From assembly GCF_900105045.1 (NCBI RefSeq), contig NZ_LT629739.1, positions 1,116,001-1,180,000 on the forward strand: 64,000 bases of DNA, written 5' to 3'. The notes under the pieces are model-generated. The model was not told where the DNA came from and did not search any database. It saw nothing but the letters and a program-made list of their open reading frames with translations. This stretch comes from Brevibacterium picturae. GTDB lineage: Bacteria; Actinomycetota; Actinomycetes; Actinomycetales; Brevibacteriaceae. A program made the position numbers and the translations under genes. This document shows, piece by piece, positions 60,180 through 64,000 of the stretch. How positions within the stretch are numbered: position 1 is the first letter of the stretch; every line of letters begins with the position of its first letter.

Positions 60180-61603
60180 GCCGCCACCTTTCCCCTGCGA
60201 GGGTCGCGCTGCCGCCCCGTTCGCATCTCGCGCTCCAGCTCCAGCAGATAGTGGTCGAAGTCGACCTGCATCGTGTGCCGGGGCGAATCATAGAACTGCC
60301 GCTTGTTCCGACGATCGTCCTCATGCATCCGCCGGGTCATCTCCGCCCGATTCGGCAGCTCGTACTCCCCGGTGAGCACCTTGACGGCCATCCTGCTCTG
60401 CGCCTCGGCCAGCGGCATCACGGCACCGACCGGCTGGAGCAGGCCGATGAAGAACAGACCCGGCTGGTCAGGATGGATCATGCGCTTGAACAGCGGCAGG
60501 TCGTTGCCCTCGGCAGAGATCAGATCCGAATCGAAGAACGGAAAATTCACCCGATAGCCCGTCGCCCAGACGATGAGATCGGCCGGAGCCTGGCTCCCAT
60601 CGGTGAACACCACTCGATCTCCATCGAGTCGTTCGATCCCCGGTCGGGTCGTGATCGCACCGGCGCCGAGGCGGTCCCTGATCGCGTCCGACTGCACCGG
60701 ATGCGATTGGCCTGGCTTGTGCCCTGGTGTGGGTAGACCGTATCTGCGCAGACCCCCGGAGAGCAGCGCGGCGAGACGGAGTCGGATACCCGTCGCCCAC
60801 CACGGCGCCCAGCCTGGCAGGGCGATCTGGTCGGCGGCCATTCCGAAGAGGGTCTTCTTCATCACCCATTGGCCGCGGCGAATGGAGAGGTTGACCCTGC
60901 GCGCCCGGTGAGAGCCCTCGACCGCAATATCCATTGCGGAGTTGCCGGCGCCGACGACCACGACGTCGCGACCCTCGAGCTGGTCCCCGCTGCGGTAGTC
61001 GTGGGCGTGGATCTGCTCGCCGTCGAAGTGTCCCGGGTAGCCGGGGTCGGGCCAGCGCGCGTCCCAATGGTGGCCGTTGGCGACCATCACCGCATCGTAA
61101 TGGCGAGTCTCCGTCACTGCTGACTCACTGCTGCCAGCAGGAGTATGTTCGGAGGCGGCCGTGGAGCGGATGTCGACGTCCCAACCGCCTCTCTCACCTC
61201 GGCGGACCTGGGTCACTTCGGTGTTGAAGGTGATCGTGTGGTCGAAGCCGAAGTGATCGACGTAGTCGCGGAAGTAGGCATAGACCTGATCGTGGCTGGC
61301 GTAGTGCGGGTAGTCCGCCGGCATCGGGAAGTCGGAGAAGGCCATGCGCGGGCAGGAGGTGTTGATCTGCAGGGTCTCGTAGCAGGCGCTGACGCCGTTC
61401 GGGTTGTCGAAGAGCCAGTTACCGCCGAATTCGCTGCCTTTCTCGAAGCAGTCGAATGGGACGCCCGCGGTGTAGAGGGCCTTGGCCGCCGCGATTCCCG
61501 AGGCGCCGGCTCCGATCACGCAGACCTGCGGCAGTGCAGGGTCGGCGGGGATCTCGGTGGTCACTTTCGGAGCTTGATGCTTCTGTCTGACATTGTAAGG
61601 CAT
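60176..61603 (-). CDS. Flavin-containing monooxygenase (Baeyer-Villiger-like)
   Basis: 475 residues from ATG 61603; ATGs at 61612 and 61615 are possible and all lie inside the operator. FAD motif CVIGAGASGIAAAKAL, FMO-type motif around FPMPADYPHYAS, NADPH motif VVVGAGNSAMDIA and the ATGYRVNFPFF site. NADPH- and O2-dependent oxygenation of a ketone or heteroatom. Operon with the SDR and divergent from a TetR gene. Confidence 0.9.
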   Translation of the reverse strand: MPYNVRQKHQAPKVTTEIPADPALPQVCVIGAGASGIAAAKALYTAGVPFDCFEKGSEFGGNWLFDNPNGVSACYETLQINTSCPRMAFSDFPMPADYPHYASHDQVYAYFRDYVDHFGFDHTITFNTEVTQVRRGERGGWDVDIRSTAASEHTPAGSSESAVTETRHYDAVMVANGHHWDARWPDPGYPGHFDGEQIHAHDYRSGDQLEGRDVVVVGAGNSAMDIAVEGSHRARRVNLSIRRGQWVMKKTLFGMAADQIALPGWAPWWATGIRLRLAALLSGGLRRYGLPTPGHKPGQSHPVQSDAIRDRLGAGAITTRPGIERLDGDRVVFTDGSQAPADLIVWATGYRVNFPFFDSDLISAEGNDLPLFKRMIHPDQPGLFFIGLLQPVGAVMPLAEAQSRMAVKVLTGEYELPNRAEMTRRMHEDDRRNKRQFYDSPRHTMQVDFDHYLLELEREMRTGRQRDPRRGKVAA

Positions 61604-61618
61604 GTCACACATCATGCC
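61599..61618. promoter_or_regulatory. Candidate TetR operator GGCATG-N8-CATGCC
   Basis: A perfect 6-bp inverted repeat with an 8-bp spacer covers the possible start codons of the monooxygenase and lies 34 bp before the TetR gene. A repressor here would shut off the monooxygenase-SDR operon. Confidence 0.55.
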
Positions 61619-61651
61619 ATCTAAAATCAGAATTTTCACTACACTGGAACA

Positions 61652-62383
61652 ATGAATGATCGAGTCACCGAGGATTTCTCCACCACCACCTCGGCGGGGC
61701 TGTGGCGTGGAACCTCTCGTGCCGACCGTGATGGAGCCCGTCGTGAGCGGCTTCTCGAGGCCGCCCTCGAGCTGTACGGAACGCTCGGCTTCCGCGGAAC
61801 GTCGATCCAGGCACTGTGCCAGGAATCCGGGGTTTCGAGTCGATCCTTCTACGAACTCTTCCCGGCCAGGGGTGCAAGTTCATCGCAGGAGGCGCTGTCG
61901 GCTCAGGAGGCACTGCTCGAACAGCTCTACATCGTCCTCAACGCGGAGATCGGCGAAGCTCTGGCGACGCTGACGATCCCGACCTCGTCGAGCCTCCTCG
62001 ACGCGACCATCCACATCGTCGCCACCGCCCTCATGCCGATGCTCAGCGACGAGCGCAAGGCCCGTGTCCTCGAGGTCGAAGCCGTCGGCGTCAACGAGTC
62101 CCTCGAGGCGCGACGCCGAGAGACGATGCGCATGCTCGCCGCCGCCGTCGATGCCGCATTCGAGCGAGTGCAGTCCGTATTCGACCTGCACGGGTCCGAA
62201 TCCTCGCTGCGGCCAGACGATGGCGGCCTGACCAGTCTCATCATCGTCGGCGGGATCACCGAGGCCCTGGTCCAACGCGTGCACACCCCCGCCCCAGAGC
62301 GCACATCGACCACGGTCTTCCTGACCCGCATCGCCGAGGTGGCCATGCGTGCCCATGGGGTGTCCCCGAACAGCGGTGCATGA
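61652..62383 (+). CDS. TetR family regulator
   Basis: 243 residues. HTH at about 28-75 (RRERLLEAALELYGTLGFRG, SGVSSRSFYELFPARG), then a Ser-rich loop and helical effector domain. Divergent from the monooxygenase/SDR operon, which it likely represses in response to the monooxygenase substrate. Confidence 0.9.
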   Translation: MNDRVTEDFSTTTSAGLWRGTSRADRDGARRERLLEAALELYGTLGFRGTSIQALCQESGVSSRSFYELFPARGASSSQEALSAQEALLEQLYIVLNAEIGEALATLTIPTSSSLLDATIHIVATALMPMLSDERKARVLEVEAVGVNESLEARRRETMRMLAAAVDAAFERVQSVFDLHGSESSLRPDDGGLTSLIIVGGITEALVQRVHTPAPERTSTTVFLTRIAEVAMRAHGVSPNSGA

Positions 62384-62409
62384 CACCATGAGCTGTCATC
62401 GCTTCATGC

Positions 62410-62482
62410 GTTCGTCAGCGAATCTGAGTGAGTCACGGGTTCGTCAGGGAACCTGAGCGAAGCACGGGTTCGTCAGCGAACC
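62410..62482. repeat. Tandem 29-bp repeat with hairpin cores (2.5 copies)
   Basis: Units start at 62410, 62439 and 62468; consensus GTTCGTCAGSGAAYCTGAG then YGARKCACGG. Each begins with a small palindrome (GTTCG-TCAG-CGAAC in unit 3; one mismatch in the others). The array fills the gap between the TetR gene and an MFS transporter gene starting at 62510. Confidence 0.75.
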
Positions 62483-62509
62483 GGGTAGGCATGATCGTCG
62501 AGGGAGACA

Positions 62510-63811
62510 ATGACTGTTTCGCAATCGCGGGTGGGCCGCGGCACAGGGGCCGCCATCGTGGCCATCGTACTGGCGCAATGGTTCGGAACCTCCCTGTGGT
62601 TCAGTCCCAACGGTGCCGTCGACGGCCTCTCCACCTGGCTCGGTTCGACACCGGCGCAGTTCGGGTGGCTGATCGCCGCAACCCAGATCGGCTTCATCGC
62701 CGGAACTCTGCTGAGCGCGACGACCGGAATTGCCGACCGATTCCCGCCCGAGCGGATCTTCATCGTCTCCAGCCTCGTCGGCGCTGGACTGAACTTCGTG
62801 TGGACGCTGGGCCCTTCGGACCTCGTTCTCGTCTGGATCTCGCGCTTCTTAGTCGGAGTGAGCCTCGCGGGCATCTACCCGATGGGGATGAAGATGATCG
62901 TCAAACGGGCTCAGGCGAAGTCCGCGCAGGCTCTGGCCTGGCTCGTGGCCATGCTCACCCTGGGCACCGCGATGCCGCAGTTCCTGTCTGCAGTCGGTGC
63001 CTCTCTGCCCTGGCAATCGATCATGTGGGGTTCGTCGGCTCTGGCGGTCCTGGGAGCCGGACTCGTCGCAACGATCTCCCGTCGCGGTACGGGGCTCTCC
63101 GGTCGCCAGGCGGGACTCTCCGGTCGTGGAGCGGCGCAGGCGAGCGCGCCGACGGTGACCGCGCAAACTGGGGCGACACGTCCCGTGCCGGCGAAGACCG
63201 CCGCGGACTCAGCACTGCGCAGGCTGTTCCGGGACCGGATGTTTCGCGCGGCCGTCTTCGGGTACGTGGGCCACATGTGGGAGCTCTACGCCTTCTGGAC
63301 CGTCGTGCCGACGCTCGTGATCGCGGCTTTGGCCGATCAACACAGCCCCACCGGGCTGGCGACGACGAGTTTCCTCGTCATCGCCGCCGGCGTTGTCGGA
63401 TGCGTGATCGGCGGAATCATCAGTCGCAGGACCGGCGGCGCTGCGGTCGCTGCAGTCGCACTCGCCGGATCAGGTCTGATGTGCCTGATCTACCCGCTGC
63501 TGCCCGACCTCGCCCCACTCCTCATCGCGGCACTCGCGCTCTGGGGCTTCCTCGTCATCGCCGACTCTCCCCAGTTCTCGGATCTCGCCGCCCGATACGC
63601 TCCGGCCGAACTGACGGGAACGGGACTGACGGCGATGAACTCCCTCGGCTTCGCCGTCAGCGTCATCAGCATCGTCATCCTGCAGAGCCTCATTGCCAGC
63701 ATCGGAGTGGCCGCCGTATGGCTGCTCCTGCCGGGTCCGATCCTCGGCCTGATCGCGATGCGACCGCTCTTGGTCAGGCGAAGGGTGCCGAAGCCTGATC
63801 CAGACGAGTGA
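62510..63811 (+). CDS. MFS transporter
   Basis: 433 residues, 12 membrane segments with a central ~50-residue Arg/Ala/Thr-rich loop. Begins AIVAIVLAQWFGTSLWFSPN; SRFLVGVSLAGIYPMGMKM is a conserved MFS part (CynX/NreB-like). Start ATG 62510 with GGGAGAC upstream. It follows the tandem hairpin repeat. Substrate unknown. Its 3' end overlaps the convergent aldo/keto reductase by 38 bp. Confidence 0.88.
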   Translation: MTVSQSRVGRGTGAAIVAIVLAQWFGTSLWFSPNGAVDGLSTWLGSTPAQFGWLIAATQIGFIAGTLLSATTGIADRFPPERIFIVSSLVGAGLNFVWTLGPSDLVLVWISRFLVGVSLAGIYPMGMKMIVKRAQAKSAQALAWLVAMLTLGTAMPQFLSAVGASLPWQSIMWGSSALAVLGAGLVATISRRGTGLSGRQAGLSGRGAAQASAPTVTAQTGATRPVPAKTAADSALRRLFRDRMFRAAVFGYVGHMWELYAFWTVVPTLVIAALADQHSPTGLATTSFLVIAAGVVGCVIGGIISRRTGGAAVAAVALAGSGLMCLIYPLLPDLAPLLIAALALWGFLVIADSPQFSDLAARYAPAELTGTGLTAMNSLGFAVSVISIVILQSLIASIGVAAVWLLLPGPILGLIAMRPLLVRRRVPKPDPDE

Positions 63812-64000
63812 CTTCATCGTGAGTGAGCTCAAGTTCCGGGGCCGCCATCAAGGCATCGAGCTGGTCCGGCGTGCGGGCCGAGACGATCGGGGCGGTCACG
63901 TCCTTGGTCAGCAGCCAGGCGAGGGCAACCGTCGTCGGCTCCACGCCGTGGGCACCGGCCACCGCGACCAGTTCGTCGACGGCTTCGAGTCCCTCGGCGC
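63774..64000 (-). CDS. Aldo/keto reductase, C-terminal end (partial)
   Basis: The last ~75 residues of an aldo/keto reductase continue to the window edge: AEGLEAVDELVAVAGAHGVE, TVALAWLLTKDVTAPIVSAR (the NADPH-binding region of AKR C-terminus) and LTHDEVTRLD. The N-terminal catalytic Asp-Tyr-Lys-His part is outside. Confidence 0.85.
   Translation of the reverse strand, partial: AEGLEAVDELVAVAGAHGVEPTTVALAWLLTKDVTAPIVSARTPDQLDALMAAPELELTHDEVTRLDQASAPFA

Noticed and set aside
62410..62482. CRISPR array
   Set aside because: Repeat units are directly adjacent without unique spacers, there are only 2.5 copies and no cas gene is present.

Overview
The window reads as high-GC actinobacterial chromosome. 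A YczR/YczE regulator-membrane protein pair, strong codon bias towards G/C-ending codons, GTG/TTG starts and many MFS, TetR and SDR genes suggest a Brevibacterium-like member of the Micrococcales. That placement is inference; no rRNA or housekeeping gene is present to fix it.

Left part (1-19.7 kb) is a chain of small regulator/efflux modules: the end of a histidine kinase with its response regulator and an ABC transporter (1-3489); a winged-helix AlkZ-like gene with a nonsense codon at its N-terminus; a SagB-like nitroreductase; divergent yczR/yczE; a DHA2 exporter with a divergent TetR gene and three tandem operators; a degraded copy of the first ABC permease; an MFS + HbpS-like pair opposite a MarR gene whose operator covers its start codon; a GlxA-type activator opposite a small cupin; TetR opposite doxX-MFS with a promoter buried in a 20-bp palindrome; a cytidine deaminase-ASCH fusion; and a stand-alone PheRS-like ligase.

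Middle part (20-29.35 kb) looks like acquired DNA. It is lower in GC and full of small orphan genes. It holds a run of small envelope proteins (one of only 43 residues, overlapped on both sides), split by an intact IS1380-type element (21734-23419) with matching ends and a CTAG target duplication. Further on are an HNH-like protein, a zinc-ribbon protein, frameshifted and truncated paralogues, the broken N-terminus of an EcoRI-type DNA methyltransferase and a candidate structured small RNA (27798-27871). It ends at a partial tRNA-Lys 3' end (29298-29347) directly followed by a strong UACG-capped hairpin, which is what the right attachment site of an integrated element should look like.

Right part (29.4-64 kb) reads as normal chromosome with metabolic blocks: SDR, patatin, an acidic protein, a PEP-mutase-family lyase with a nonsense-split regulator, MgtE, a heterodimeric ABC transporter with one degenerate ATP site, then a likely glutarate block (glutaryl-CoA dehydrogenase, CaiB-type CoA-transferase, AidB-like acyl-CoA dehydrogenase, MHS transporter, LysR). 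Next is an amine-oxidation block (aldehyde dehydrogenase, APC permease, FeaR-like AraC regulator, TetR, copper amine oxidase, amidohydrolase, CatC-like protein, GMC oxidoreductase). The window closes with a ThrE-like exporter, a monooxygenase/SDR pair opposite its TetR gene, a tandem hairpin repeat, an MFS transporter and the end of an aldo/keto reductase.

Broken genes are frequent: two in-frame nonsense codons, three single-base frameshifts in or beside homopolymer runs, and several truncated remnants. Some may be sequencing or assembly errors and should be checked first.
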